64,000 nt of DNA from Diatrype stigma (GCA_022225965.2 JAKJXP020000027.1:124001-188000); one strand, 5' to 3'. Counted from the first letter of the stretch, positions 21,459 to 33,631 are shown. Notes: generated by a model not told the origin, from the sequence alone. Numbers and translations are program-made.

Positions 21459-24400
21459 AGGGCATATGTGTATGTCGTATACTAAGTAATGATAATGATT
21501 CGAGCCTTGTTTACATTGCAAACTCTAGCTAGACTGGGTAGATGAGTTCTAAGTAAACAATAACGAGTGGAGTTAAGATCAACGCGACGGGAGATCAGCG
21601 TTGCAGCTCGATAGGTATCAGTCAATCAGGTGCGGAGAGCCCTGTCAACTATATCATTCAGAACCTCATAACCACCAACGAACTCCGCTACACATGCCTA
21701 AGCTTATTGAGCTGGGCTGCACTGCACAGCACGCGGGATGAAGTGCTTGTCTTGCCTGCTTGCCTACGTAGGTAGCACGAGCATTTCCCTACCTACCTAA
21801 GTATGTAAGTCAGTCAGCTCACCGACCTTCTCAGGTTCCATCCATAAGAAACCTATTGTAACGTTCTCTCTGCAGATAGAAGTCACAGCCATGCTTTCTA
21901 GATTGCATTGAGTAACCGACACACAAAACCTGATCGCGGGGCGTCTGGTTCTTCAAGGCATGACGTTTTCATTTGCTCTCCGGCCAAAGAACACTTTCCG
22001 GTGAACGCGATTGGCTCCCGCAGCGCACGCCATCATTTCGGCGCAGGCGGCTTTTGGAAGTTATCTAGCTACTGGGTAGTGGTCTACCTACCTATCAGGT
22101 GCGCCTGAGGTAGCCTGAGGTCGGTATGGTACGCTAGGTATCTATCTACATATGCAGGAACCTGGTCGCTCGGCCGCTGGGTAGACAGATAGACAGGTAG
22201 ACTATAGCTACCTAGTCAGGTAGCCCTGCAACTTGCTAGCTACCTAGCACAACAGGCCCACGCCATAGGCAAGCTGACCGAAGATAACTACTGCAACCTG
22301 TGTTGTGTGTTTGGTTGGCCTTGGGACTTCGAGTTTGGAAATGTGCAGATACGATACGACCTTAGAGGGACGCTGTGAAATGTCCCGCAACAGAGAGACA
22401 ACTGCGAACTCCGAGCTCCGCGTGTCGGATGCGGGAGGGGAAGACTTCACGATCTTCTGTAGATTGAGACGGGACGCTTGATCCAAGACATACGTGTTTA
22501 GTAATCTCGAATCTTGTATACTGGAAGTTCCATTGTATATTTCCAAACGGTGAAACAGGCTGGTACCTGGAACTCTTAGTTAACTCCCGATCGCATTTTC
22601 CATGATTGTTTTGCTATGCCTACATACCCCAGGAACACCATATAAATAATTACAACTTACAAGTAACTATACCTCTCATCTACCCCCACTCCCTTCTCCC
22701 CTCTCCCCTCTCCCCTCCCCCCTCCCCCGCAAAGTCGGCAGGATGGCTTCGGGCCATGGTAATTACCGTGCCCCAATTCCCCGCAGATAAAGCACCTGCA
22801 GCTTTAAGGCAGCCGGTTCAGAAGATGGTTAAAGGGCCCTTCCAAAGTTGGGGTAGCTTTGCGTCTTGGCATCCTGCCCTAGCATCCCCTAGCATACCTA
22901 CCTAGGTACCCCTTCTTGCCCCTCCAGCACTCACTCACTTACCACTTACCACTTACCATCTGCACTCACCACTCATTCGAACAGTCACTTATCAACAACG
23001 TCCAGCAAGTTCATCCATCACATCCATCGCGTCTGTTGCCTTCGTAGATTGGACTATCCAAGTCTTACCTAGACGGTCTAGACAGGAGTTGGCAGGTCCA
23101 ACTACCATGCCTGCATGTCCCCCGTATGCAACCTTGATCAGGCCTTCGTCCCGTGCCTTGATCAGAAGGCGTGGGATACTAGGTACCAATAAGCCCTCAC
23201 ATTCCTTACTTGGAACCTGGGACTTCGAAAACCCCACACAGCAATGGCAGCGCCTCTTCAACATCTCACTGGCATCAGTGGCCAGCATGTACTTCGTAAT
23301 TTGTAGTTGTTCCTGTTCCTGCCTCCGTGGGACCGCGTCGGTGCAATGTCGCACTCAGGCGATCTGCATGACCAATCCCCTTGTGGAAGGTCGCCGCTCC
23401 TTATTTCGACCTGTTAACTCACGCGCCGCATAGGTCAACAGAATGACCCGAAGAGCAGGGGCGCCGGGATTCGTTCCCTATCCATATGATCCGCTCAATC
23501 AGGACGACCGGCTTCACATGCCAGGCAAACAACTCAGTTACCTGGAACAGCTGGACTGCTACGATGCTACCGTATATACATGCTTCATACATCTTGGCCA
23601 TTGGTCCGTTGCATTATTGATGTTCAGATAAGCTTGCATCGCGTCACGTTATCATCCATGGGGTCCCGTCACTGCGGAGAAGGTATCTAGTCTAGATGTC
23701 CGTACATTGCCATATCATGGGGCGAGCTTCAGATGCCCCACGCAGGAGCTCAGGTTGTGCCGCCGCATGGCTTCACTACGCGGTATCTCCTGCGATGTCA
23801 GTGATACGGAGCCCTCGTGGCATCTTCTCTGTGCGAGCCCAGCTGCATTGCCTATTTCGTGCCATCACGCATTATCCTTGGTATAGCTGATAGCCACCGA
23901 TCGGCACTCGACCCCAGCCAGTGGGTTGCCAACCCGACACCCGAATAGGGGAAGCTGGGAACCCTGGAAAGCCTTTGGAAAACCAAGCTTAGCCGCCAAC
24001 CTTAGGCCCGGTGCTACTCAACGCCCATGCATATACCTCCGTATGATATAGCTATGTAATGTCTCATGCGAAGTAGGTAGGTAGGTGGCAGTCACTGTCT
24101 CTACTTCGTTTCCACAGATGGCAGCCCAGACCCAGTCCGCTGCAGCTGCCTTGTAGGGCCCGCGTCTGGGCAAGAGCGACATGCAGATGGAGACTACTAC
24201 CACAACTCCTGGTCACGATCCCGTCCGACTCCCCTGCGTGTCATATCGATGGTGGTCCATTTACATGCATATAATAGGTGCCCCCCGCAGGCTCGACTCA
24301 AGAAATCCAGCATACCTAGGCACTCTGATCGGAAGAATCGGAGACCCTTAGTATTCCTATACTCACTGGCCTGGCCAGATCCCTCGAATCGAACATTCTC

Positions 24401-24461
24401 TAGGGTAGTTTTATCTCTACGGCTAGCTCGACCCCGGGTTCTAGCTGCTTAATATCTAATC
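21459..24461. other. 3.0-kb intergenic region, no gene recognised
   Basis: Many open frames under 120 codons lie on both strands, without family resemblance or plausible splicing. Simple repeats are present: C/T-rich CCCTCTCCCC repeats at about 22685-22730, an ACTTACC/ACTCACC run at about 22930-22975, and TACCTA/TAGGTA clusters at about 21770-21810, 22085-22215 and 24075-24090. A lineage-specific or non-coding RNA gene cannot be excluded. Confidence 0.5.
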
Positions 24462-26178
24462 ATGGTGTCCTACACCATCACGTTGGCCGCTCTTGGCTAT
24501 GCCTCCCAGGCAGTTGCTGCTCCATACTATGAAGCTCACCCCGAAAGAACAGCGGCTGTGAAGGAGGCTTTTCAACGCGCGTGGGACGGTTATTACCAAT
24601 ACGCGTTCCCTAATGATACGTTACGGCCGATATCACAAACGTCAGAGAATGACCGGTGAGTCAACATGCTAGAACAGGCCCTAGACGTTCGCTGACACCG
24701 GGATAGAAACGGTTGGGGAGCGAGTGCTATTGATGCCCTATCGACTGCTCTTGTTATGGAGAACCAGGAAGTCATCAATCTAATTGTGGAATATGTTCCT
24801 ACAATCAACTTTGGCAAGACAGCACCTGGTCAGGAGGCAGTCTCCGTTTTTGAGACGACCATTCGATACATGGGGGCTCTTCTGTCAGGTAGGTCTAACG
24901 ATGTAGACGACCTGATTCCGTGCTGATTTCGGTGTAGGATACGACTTCTTGACTGGCCCGTTGAAGGATCTCGCTCCAGATGAGGAATCTGTAGAAGCTC
25001 TTTTGACACAGGCCACGCACTTGGCAGATCTTCTCAGCGATTCTTTTGATACCCCGAGTGGAATCCCCAGAAACACAATATATATCACCGGTAACGGGAC
25101 AGAGGCGTCGGACGATGAGGTGAATGGACTTGCTACGATTGGAACGCTAATCCTTGAGTGGACTCGTCTGAGTGATCTCACGGGGGACCCGAAATACTAT
25201 GAACTCACCCAAAAAGCCGAAGAGTATCTCCTTTCGCCTCTGAACCCCGAACTAGGCGAGCCTTTCCCTGGCTTGGTCGGCACCAACGTGAACGTCACCA
25301 CTGGTCTATTCGTTGACTCCAGTGGTGGGTGGAACGGCGGTACCGATAGTTTCTACGAGTACCTCATCAAGATGTATGTGTACGACAGTGTGAAGTTCGG
25401 AGAATACTTGGAACGCTGGATTGCCGCTGCCGACTCGAGCATCGAGTACTTGACTTCTCACCCTACCAGTCGACCTGATATCACATTCCTCGCTGCATAC
25501 GAAAGTGCTACCGAGCTAAACTTCGTCTCCACCCATTGTAAGCCATAGACAGCCAGCCCTTATTTCAGGAACCGAATTGCTGACAATACTACAGTGGCGT
25601 GCTTCGATGGTGGGAGCTTCATCTTGGGCGGTCTCACGCTAGACAACCAGGACTACATTGACTACGGGCTCGAGCTCGTGAACGGCTGCCACGAGACGTA
25701 CAAGTTCACCGAGACCAAGATCGGGCCGGAGGTGTTCCGGTGGCAGGACAGCAAGCTGGCGTCCAACGCGAGCAACAACCAGCCGCCGCCGTCCGAGTGG
25801 GCCGACTTCTACTCGGAGGCCGGGTTCTGGATCTCGGCAGGCAGCTACGTGTTACGGCCCGAGGTGATCGAGGGCTTCTACTACGCGTACCGGGCGACGG
25901 GCGACACCAAGTACCAGGACTGGGCCTGGGACGCCTTCGTGGCCATCAACGCGACGACGAGCGCCGGGGTCGGCTTCAGCGCCATCGACGACGTCAACGC
26001 CCCCGGCGGCGGCAGTAAGTCCGACTTCCAGGAGAGCTTCTGGTTCGCCGAGGTCCTCAAGTACAGCTACCTCATCCAGGCCGAGGACGCCCCCTGGCAG
26101 GTCTCGGCCGACCACAACAACGAGTGGGTCTGGAATACCGAGGCACACCCCGTCCGGGTCAGCGGGATTCCTATCTAA
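24462..26178 (+). CDS. Secreted class I alpha-1,2-mannosidase, glycoside hydrolase family 47
   Basis: Four exons: 24462-24655, 24707-24888, 24938-25537 and 25595-26178. Introns of 51, 49 and 57 bp have GTGAGT, GTAGGT and GTAAGC donors. The product is 519 residues. The first 19 or so residues form a signal peptide ending near AVAAP. GH47 hallmarks follow in order: DRNGWGASAIDALSTALVM, VSVFETTIRYMGALLSGYD, GWNGGTDSFYEYLIKMYVYD, LACFDGGSFILGG and FWFAEVLKYSYL. Near the end is NTEAHPV, whose threonine binds the catalytic calcium in known enzymes. These inverting enzymes trim alpha-1,2-linked mannose from N-glycans; secreted fungal members resemble the Aspergillus and Penicillium enzymes. No C-terminal anchor is present, so secretion rather than ER retention is likely. 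Phases agree at all three introns. Confidence 0.94.
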
Positions 26179-26888
26179 TTTTTATTCTTCCACCCTCTTT
26201 CTTTCTTATATCCTTCGTCTGGGATATTCTTCCTGCCTCTGTGTCCTGTTTTCTGCATATACGGGAGTTGGGGCAACATCATGGGATGGAAGTCGGTGGA
26301 CGTGGGGGAAAGGGTTTTTTTTCTTGCATACGGGAGTCAAATGCGCGTAATTCTTTCCATGGCGGGCTTCGCACGAGAATAGAACTAGTCGGCATCTTTT
26401 TTTATATCCTGGTTCAGAAGCTATTGGATATCTTCGTTTTGATCTGTTTCCAAACCGATCTTTGAAGTGAATCTATTGATGTTATGAATTTTTTTGGCAA
26501 CATTTAGGTCAAGCTGTATCACACACAGACTTTCAACCGATATGCTGTCCGAGTACGGCATCTTGAAGGAAGACGTCGCTGGTAAGACAGCGATGTATCT
26601 ACGAAGAGGCCTCTTCTTCTTCTTTCATGACGCTTATCCGAGCAAGTGAGACGGATTCTCGACCACTGTGATGGTGTCTATTCAGGGGACTTTCTAACTC
26701 AGCTTCAAATGCAGTGTTTATCATCTAGAGTCTAACGAAGAGTGATGTCCTTCTATGTCGCGTTCCTGCTGTTCTATAGATATTTCTATGCTTTCTACCA
26801 TGCAATAGTCCTCTCTATACCATCTATGGATCTATCCTTGTGTATGCATGCATGTATGTGTGTATGTGTATGTGTTGCTTGGTTGGTA
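26179..26888. other. Intergenic, convergent 3' regions
   Basis: The 3' UTRs of the GH47 gene and the minus-strand methyltransferase gene meet here. T-rich stretches occur at about 26170-26215 and 26395-26410, and an ATGTATGTG repeat at about 26840-26875. No gene recognised. Confidence 0.6.
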
Positions 26889-28442
26889 TTATTCCTGCGC
26901 CCATCCGATCCGAAACAGCCGATACCCGCTCTCGTCGCCCCGGCCGACGCCCTTGCGCTTCTCCAGCCACTCCTCGCCGAGAATCCCCAGAACACGCCCG
27001 TTCTGGCCGTCATCACCTCTGGCAGGGGCAGCGGAAGAAGAGGGGGAGGAAGAAGAGGAAGAAAAGGCGGCCCGGACCGTATCGCTGATGCCCTCGAACT
27101 TCCCGCTCGGCCGCACCGTGGCCACGAGCCAGAACACGCCCGCCGGCGCCAGCAGCCGCGACGCGCACGCCCGCAGCCACGTCGCGTGCTCGGGCGCGTA
27201 CACGACGTCGGTCGCCACCAGCACGTCGGCGGGGACGGCCGCGTCTATCGGGGACGGGGAACGGGGCACAGGATCGGACCAGTCCAGCTGGCACGCGTCC
27301 AGCGCGACAGACGACGACCCCTTTTTTTCTCCTTCCTGCTGCTCGTCGGAGTTGGAGCCGGAGGGGAAGTTCGCCGCGATGTTGGCCCGCAGGTTCGCGA
27401 GCACCGCCGGGTGGTAGTCGGTCGCGATCACGGTCGCGCCCTGGGCGCCGAGGCGGGGCAGCGCCGTGGCGAGCACGAGGCTCACGAGCCCGGTCCCGGC
27501 GCCGAGCTCGATGATGCGTGGGCCCCGCGACGACGACGGGGTTCCCTTGGCGGTGGTGGTGGTGGTAGGATTGGCGACAAGCCCGAACCGCGCAGGCGAT
27601 GCGCACATCAGCTCGGAGAAGACGATCGAAGCACCCCAGCTCTGCAGCCCGACATCGGTATGGTCGTCGTCCCTGGCGCCGGCCAGCCCGTCATTGAGGC
27701 GCACCGTGATGGTGGTGGTGGTAGCGGTCGCGGCAGCCGTCGTATCATGTACAACGAGACTGGTATCCGTGGAAGCAACAGCAGCAGCAGAAGTAGAGGG
27801 CGCCCCAGGAGCCGAGAGCTCGAAGGAGAACTCGCGCGTTATCTGCGTGCTATCTTCCGACTCCGCTTCCGCTTCCGTGGCGGTGGTGCTGTTGCTCGTG
27901 AACAGCGAGGATAGCACGCACATGGCCTGCTCCAGGGCGCGCTCGCGCGCATCGTCCGACGAGAAGCAGCCGGTGAACTCCTCGGCGCGAGCGATGAAGC
28001 CCGTAAGCCAGCGCTCGGCGAAGGCGCACTCGAAGGGGTCCGCGCGTAACATGGAGGTTGCTACGCCTCCGCTGCCGCTACCATCAGCATGCAGCTGTTT
28101 TTGCACGTCGTCTCCGTCTCCGGCTTCATCTTCGTCTTCATTTTCGTCGCCCGAGGCGTAGCCGGAATCAGCGACTACGGGTGTGGACGAGCCCGAAGAA
28201 GAAGAGATAGCGGCAGCGGCGGCCTTGCTGGACCGATGCTCCGAACATGATGAGGACACCGATGGTGATGACGGTTGGAAGGCGAAGGAAGGTGGCAGGG
28301 GAGGACAGTAGAGAGTGTATAGGTTGTCCAGCGCTAGGAAGAGCTGGGCCTCGGAGATCTCGTCTAGCGACCGCAGGGGTGGCAGACTGCTTGTGGGAGG
28401 CGGAGGAGGAGGAAGAAGCGGGCGAGCAGCCGCTGATCGCAT
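26889..28442 (-). CDS. Methyltransf_16 family protein methyltransferase (EFM2-like)
   Basis: Intronless, 517 residues, minus strand. The C-terminal half is a seven-beta-strand methyltransferase: GLQSWGASIVFSELM precedes it, IIELGAGTGLVSLVLA binds S-adenosylmethionine, VIATDYHPAVLANLRANIAA is the strand-2 acidic motif, CQLDWSDPVP follows, and DVLVATDVVYAPEHATWL carries the substrate-side D-x-V-Y motif. This order fits the METTL21/Methyltransf_16 family of protein lysine methyltransferases. The N-terminal half begins RPLLPPPPPPTSSLPPLRSL, has an ALDNLYTLYCPP helix, and contains Ser- and Asp-rich low-complexity insertions. The long N-terminal extension resembles fungal Efm2, which methylates elongation factors, but this assignment is tentative. 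The high GC and expanded Ser/Thr tracts are notable. Confidence 0.85.
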   Translation of the reverse strand: MRSAAARPLLPPPPPPTSSLPPLRSLDEISEAQLFLALDNLYTLYCPPLPPSFAFQPSSPSVSSSCSEHRSSKAAAAAISSSSGSSTPVVADSGYASGDENEDEDEAGDGDDVQKQLHADGSGSGGVATSMLRADPFECAFAERWLTGFIARAEEFTGCFSSDDARERALEQAMCVLSSLFTSNSTTATEAEAESEDSTQITREFSFELSAPGAPSTSAAAVASTDTSLVVHDTTAAATATTTTITVRLNDGLAGARDDDHTDVGLQSWGASIVFSELMCASPARFGLVANPTTTTTAKGTPSSSRGPRIIELGAGTGLVSLVLATALPRLGAQGATVIATDYHPAVLANLRANIAANFPSGSNSDEQQEGEKKGSSSVALDACQLDWSDPVPRSPSPIDAAVPADVLVATDVVYAPEHATWLRACASRLLAPAGVFWLVATVRPSGKFEGISDTVRAAFSSSSSSPSSSAAPARGDDGQNGRVLGILGEEWLEKRKGVGRGDESGYRLFRIGWAQE

Positions 28443-29281
28443 CGGACGGGCGACCGATGCCTCTAGCGGGCCGGTCCCTCAACTACTGCGGTGTTGGTGG
28501 GAAGTAGCGTTTCGGCAAACGACAACAAACGAATGTGGTTCCGTAACATAACATAAATATAAATAAGAGGAGCGGAATAAAAAGCGATGAGGCCGCATTT
28601 TATTTATGGTTATTAAGTAAGTACCTAGTAGGTATGTAGATAACGGGGATAGGGGAGAGCCCTAAGCTGAACGAACGTCCAGGTGCCGAAGTGACACTTG
28701 GAGTGCCATATGTGGGGCCGCCTTCGAAGTTCTAGGCCTGCCAGATTTGACGCTATCGTGAAAGAGACTTCCGCTGACCGCTGACCGCTATGAGTCAGGT
28801 ACATTGGAGGTAATAGGAATGATCTTATCGATACCAATTCACATAGCTGGCCTATAGTTCTTTGGGTAATACCTATTATGCATGTCACCAGCCTACATTC
28901 ACTTTGGATATCTTAGCCACAATTACATATTTTATCATTCACATGTCAAGTCCCGAACTCACAACTGACTTCGGAAATAATACTGGAAACCCCAGCCAGT
29001 CGCTGATTACCCCTGAGCCTGATTATCACTATACCAGGAGACGCTATATATCAGTTACGTAAGCTTGATCTTCGAAGATACCTACTTATACCTACAATGA
29101 TGCGCAGGAAGTAACAACTTCGAAGACAGTTCAATAACCAAATTCGCATATGAATCGGAGCAGGGTTGTAAAAAGCAACTAAAAGTACAAAAGGCAGGGC
29201 TCAACGGCACATCCTCCCACTAACCCCCCCAAATAATACATTCAGGATATCATCCCGGCCTCACAAATAAAGACCCCGACA
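28443..29281. other. Intergenic region
   Basis: The methyltransferase gene's promoter lies at the left and the 3' end of the aldo-keto reductase gene at the right. The region is AT-rich around 28550-28640 and 28900-29100. No convincing gene or RNA seen. Confidence 0.6.
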
Positions 29282-30432
29282 TCATGTGTTCGTGGGTACG
29301 TAGTCAGGGTACCGCGCACCAGCTGTGGTGAACCTGGCCAAGGTAGCGTCGATCTCGGCCATCTCCTCGTCCGTGATATCGACCAGCTTGCTATTCTCCT
29401 CCACCCGGGCCGCCGTCGTGGCGCCGGGGATCGGGATGATAGTGGGCATGCCGGGACGCCGCGACAGCGCCCGCGTCCAGTTGATCGCCAGCTGCGCCGA
29501 CGTGCAGCCCTTCCGCGCGGCCATCTCCTCCACCTGCCGGACCAGCTCCAGGTTGATCTCGAAGTTGCCCGGCACGAAGCGGGGGTAGCCGCGGTAGGGC
29601 GAGTCCTCCGGGATGTCCTCGTACTTCTTGATCTGGCCCGTCAGCAGGCCCCGGCCGATCGGCGAGTAGGCCACGAGCGGGATCCCGTACTGGGCGCACG
29701 CGGCCGCGACGCCGTTCTCCAGGACCTCCGTCGAGAATCTGTCGTAACATGGTCAGCGTAAGAAACTAATGGCGAATTCGGTTCGATCCTTTGAGATCAA
29801 CTGGGGACCTGCGGGTTCCGGCAATACTTACAGCGAGAGTTCGACCTCGACGGCGGACACTTTGGTATGCTTCACAGCTTCGTGGATCGTCTCGGCTCGC
29901 ACCTCTGACAGAGCGATGCCCCCGAGCTTACCGGTCTGGACGTACTCCTTCTCCATGACACCGAAGGTCACTTCCATGGGGACGTTCGGGTCACGGCGGC
30001 CGAACTCGAAGATGTCGATTGCGGCGCGACCCTTAAGCTGGGCGAGGGAGTTGTCGAGCGTCCGCCGGGTACCTTCGGGTGTGCCGTCCATGCGCTTTGT
30101 TTTGATGTCCATGCCGCCCTTGACGCTGAGCACAATCTTTCCGGCGTCTTCGGGGTATTTCTCCAGGTACCTCTCAATAAGCACCAAACTGTTGTACTCG
30201 GGCGTGCCGTAGAACTCGCCCCCATCCCAGAAGTTCACTGGGATCACAAAGTGTCAATAATGGTCGCTTGGGATGGAAAGTCCGGGGAAGGTTTCGCCCA
30301 CGTACTTCCGTTCTTGAGCGCGGCACGCATCGTCTCAAAAGCCTGCTCCTGGGAGCACAGGTTGATACGCCATGTCAACCCCATGAGGCCGAAACCAATG
30401 GGGCCTATTTCCTTGCCGACGACTTGAGGCAT
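29282..30432 (-). CDS. Aldo-keto reductase, pyridoxal reductase-like
   Basis: Three exons on the minus strand: 30432-30306, 30237-29832 and 29738-29282. Introns of 68 and 93 bp have GTACGT and GTAAGT donors and CAG acceptors. The product is 329 residues, normal for the family. A TIM-barrel aldo-keto reductase is evident: IGPIGFGLMGLTW at the N-terminus, NFWDGGEFYGTPEYNSL with the catalytic Asp/Tyr region, VLSVKGGMD with the Lys, IALSEVRAETI, VAYSPIGRGLLTGQI, and IIPIPGATTAARVEENS for NADPH binding. Fungal relatives include the pyridoxal reductase Plr1 (vitamin B6 salvage) and YakC-type enzymes. The usual residues after DIF are replaced here by EFGRRDP. The cofactor is probably NADPH; the exact substrate is uncertain. 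Confidence 0.9.
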
Positions 30433-31012
30433 CCTTGTGTTATTCTGTGTAGATTATAGAGAAAAGGCTCGATGTTGAACACAACGACTTCCTGTTCTTT
30501 TAATACCTGGGTATAAGTCGTATATCTGTTGCTAGTCCGGTAACAAGTATATTAATCTGCCGTGCTGGTATTCTACAATTTGAGTTCTCCGGGCGACAGC
30601 ATCCTTTTATAATCCTTTCCCGCTCCGCACAAATAGGAATCATGCAGTGACCTGATCATGTTCTTTCTGAGTATAGGAGATCGAATAGTTACAGGTCTCG
30701 GCGTTATTGGCTATAGCCGATTCAAATCACCATTATAGTCCAGCCCGGTTCCATAGTGTAAAGTCTTACCGCCGAGTATCCCTCGGGCTTGTGTCTCATG
30801 CCCAGTACTTTATACCGAGTATTCCGAATATCAACTACTACTTACATGGCGAATCAGTGATTAACATTATACCAAACAGGATTTTTACCATACGATTCCT
30901 ACTTGACAAGCACATTCTGCGATTTGTAATCAGCAAGGGTACCTATCCATTCATTTGGTGACGACAAGCAACTTCTATTCTTAGAATAAAGCCAAAGGCC
31001 AGGGTGTTTCCG
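30433..31012. other. Intergenic region upstream of the aldo-keto reductase gene
   Basis: AT-rich spacer holding the aldo-keto reductase promoter and the 3' end of the F-box gene. An 84-codon open frame at 30707-30961 lacks recognisable features and is not called. Confidence 0.6.
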
Positions 31013-31918
31013 TCAGCCCCTGCGTTGTTGCCTGTACTGCTCGATCGCTCGCAATGCCTCTTCTTTCTGGTAGCCTGGGCCAGGCCACCCAAATTCGCGA
31101 TACAGGGAACGAGCCCAGAGAGTATCTATGATCGTCCAGGCGGGCTCCGTCTGGGCCAGGAAATCAGCTTGCTCAAGGTGTCCGTATTCGCTGATTAGCT
31201 TTTCATCAACTCCGTGCTGCTCATGACCCACGACTGGGACGAAAGTCAGGCTTCGGAATTTCTCCTTGAGATCTTCAAAGTACTCCGCCACGTCCCCCTC
31301 CTCGCGAGTGGTCATCCTTATGTAGTCAACAATCACCCTGCCCGTCATGGTGTCGAGAAATAAACTGATTCCACCGCTCTCGTAGCCTTCAGTGAGTTGG
31401 AGAAACTGGTCGACAATAGATGGGTCCCTTTGGCGCATGAAGCCCGTGGTATCGTCGATACTCCATTCGTATCGGAGATCCATGACATCTTCACGTCTGC
31501 TGTATCCAGACGAGTAATCGATTGGCCTGCACTTGTAGTCGATGTTCAATCTATCATCGTCCAAGCCACCCGCAATATACGGTAGGTGACGCGCGACATC
31601 AAGCAAGAAGTCCTTGTCGGGACGGCTAGTCTTCTCCAGCGGTATGGCCGGCCAGCCGCTCGGAGGCGGACGGCGGAGCGCCCGGTGGTCAAGGTAGAAG
31701 CTAACCAAAAAGGTATAGTAATCGTCCACCGCAGCCACGAGCCTGTCGCGGTACTTGTTGCGGATGCTGATCTCGTTCGCGAGATATATGGTGTTCAGTT
31801 CGCGACATGTTTGCCTCAATGCGATGGCGGACCACAGATTGGGGAGCGCCTGAAATATTTGGATATTGAGTTCGGGTGCAAGGTCCATAAGAGATATAGG
31901 ATCTGAAGAACGTGCCAT
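31013..31918 (-). CDS. F-box-like protein, hypothetical
   Basis: Single open frame of 301 residues on the minus strand. Residues about 8-55 (ISLMDLAPELNIQIFQALPN, then SAIALRQTCRELNTIYLAN) match the shape of a fungal F-box: a Leu-Pro/Glu-Leu start, a hydrophobic core and a Cys-Arg ending. F-box proteins bind Skp1 and bring substrates to SCF ubiquitin ligases. The remainder is rich in aromatic and charged residues, with no repeats that would reveal a substrate, and ends in YRQQRRG. Such proteins are numerous and fast-evolving in filamentous fungi. No intron is needed. Confidence 0.72.
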   Translation of the reverse strand: MARSSDPISLMDLAPELNIQIFQALPNLWSAIALRQTCRELNTIYLANEISIRNKYRDRLVAAVDDYYTFLVSFYLDHRALRRPPPSGWPAIPLEKTSRPDKDFLLDVARHLPYIAGGLDDDRLNIDYKCRPIDYSSGYSRREDVMDLRYEWSIDDTTGFMRQRDPSIVDQFLQLTEGYESGGISLFLDTMTGRVIVDYIRMTTREEGDVAEYFEDLKEKFRSLTFVPVVGHEQHGVDEKLISEYGHLEQADFLAQTEPAWTIIDTLWARSLYREFGWPGPGYQKEEALRAIEQYRQQRRG

Positions 31919-33631
31919 GTTGCTTATTCGTGATGTGATAGTTCGAGAGAACCCTTCGCAGCTTTCTTAATATCAAAAAGAAGAAAAGAAAATAGAAAAA
32001 GAGACCATCAACGAAAAGGATGCCAGGATATTCTAGGCTCCTCTACCCAGGCACTTGGTCAAGGGGTATTGGAATTGGAGTCTTTGCTGCCTGTTCTCTA
32101 GAATTGAGGCATGTGCTTCGTTGGATCAGTTTTACCCCACACATTATTATCGTTGGCCCCTTTTGGTAATGTTATAGGGCTATCATTAGTTGGGACTGCA
32201 AGCCGGCGATGTAACCTCAGGAGAGCTTAAATGCACATGCAATTCAGTGTTGTAGAAAAAGTAATGCATCAGAACGTCAAATATACTTATCTTTTACCAC
32301 ATTTCGATCTATCGTAGTAGAATACCAAAGGCCACCTCTTTGATACTCTTCACGAGCCCGATACTTCCCCTGCTAAGTTGCCGTGTTCGAACGAAATGAA
32401 TGTTGCTGTGTACCTGTTTCTCGCCGGCGAGACCGCTACCGAATTGGCAGGAATTGTATCCCCAGAGAGTTCTAAGCTATTCAATTGACCAGGTATGGAT
32501 AGCTTTCTTCAGGGCAAGCTACTTGGTAATTCACTGGCGACCTCCCTGTCCCCCTTGAGGTATTTGCATCAACACGGATGTTTCGCCCCTTTTCATGATG
32601 TTATTCAGTCCCAGCGAGGTCTACAACGTCGTTTCCTGACGAGATACCTGCCTTGTCAAAGCATAGTATCGCATTTGACTGACTAGAACGAATATGCAGA
32701 GAAGCGGATAGAAGACAAGAGAAACTGGCCAACGGTTTTGAGTCTTTGACAGCACAGTATTATTCAACTCATTAGTCAACACATTATTCAAGAGGTACGT
32801 AGCCACCCGGGCTTCGAATAATCTGAATGGGTAATACCCGGAATACAGTACATCCGATGCAGAGGTTACCTCAAATACGTAAAGAAAAAACCTACACATC
32901 AAGCTAAAGTGGAAGTGCAGTTCTGCGATGTCCCCTCGGGATCGTGGTTCATCCGCCAAAACTGATGTTACCGAAAAACAGCCATCTTGTGAAAGCCTGA
33001 ATAAGGGGGAAGCAAGACAACCTTTCGACGGTACTGGGTTCGAAACCCGGTACCAGGGCTTTTGCTCTTTTTTTTTTTTTTTTTTTTACGGTTAGGTTCG
33101 AAAGGTTTCAGCTTTCTTGTTCAATTACTCCGTCGCGAGCTACGACAAGCTGTTCATACCTAGATTTGTCCCCTTTAGCTACGTTGATGCGACTCTCCTT
33201 ATCTTCATTGTCCGGATCAAATAATGCGCTACTACTAGCACTTCGAAGCACCGGGTTTGGACTATTTCTTAATCCTGTGTTATCGGTTACCGCCGATTGT
33301 CACCAGCTCTGATTCCTAATTGACCTAGGCTTTCGCAAATCTACGGACTGCTTGTTGATGCGTCCGTCTATTAGGAGATCGAACGCAGTATGCTCACGCA
33401 GTTCAAAAAAACCGAACCAGGTTCCAAACCTAGCCCTCACCATTCGCCCTATTCATTGACACGTCCGGTGTCTCGAAGATCCCCAACTAGGTAACAGCAA
33501 GTCATACTATATATTCATTTGCTTTATAACTTGGCTAAATGGGTTGACGTTCTCAAATGTTTCAAAAATGGCTGATATTATGGGTTCAAAGTACGGATTC
33601 GAAGGATATAGGTAACACGCACAGCGAACAT
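31919..33631. other. 1.7-kb intergenic region
   Basis: No protein gene recognised. It contains the tRNA-T-arm-like hairpin and T20 tract at 33030-33087 (listed separately). The rest is AT-rich spacer holding the F-box promoter and the 3' UTR of the FMP52-like gene. Confidence 0.55.
33030..33087 (+). other. B-box-like hairpin followed by T20 tract (possible tRNA-derived remnant)
   Basis: Bases 33030-33054 form a hairpin with 9-bp arms around the 7-base loop TTCGAAA, the geometry of a tRNA T-arm. The core GGTTCGAAACC is close to the RNA polymerase III B-box consensus. A run of 20 T follows at 33068-33087, which would terminate Pol III. I could not fold a complete tRNA: the upstream sequence gives no pairing acceptor or D-arm, and only a weak 3-bp stem around a TTTCGAC loop. 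It may be a decayed tRNA, a SINE fragment, or an isolated TFIIIC-binding site. Confidence 0.45.

Noticed and set aside
23089..23433. 114-codon plus-strand frame in the 3-kb intergenic region
   Set aside because: No domain or signal pattern; the overlapping minus-strand frame is equally open.
26742..28161. Plus-strand open frames of 390 and 231 codons opposite the methyltransferase gene
   Set aside because: Arg/Gly/Ser-rich shadows; the minus-strand frame contains ordered methyltransferase motifs.
33001..33060. Complete tRNA gene
   Set aside because: Only the T-arm folds; no matching acceptor stem or D-arm on either strand.
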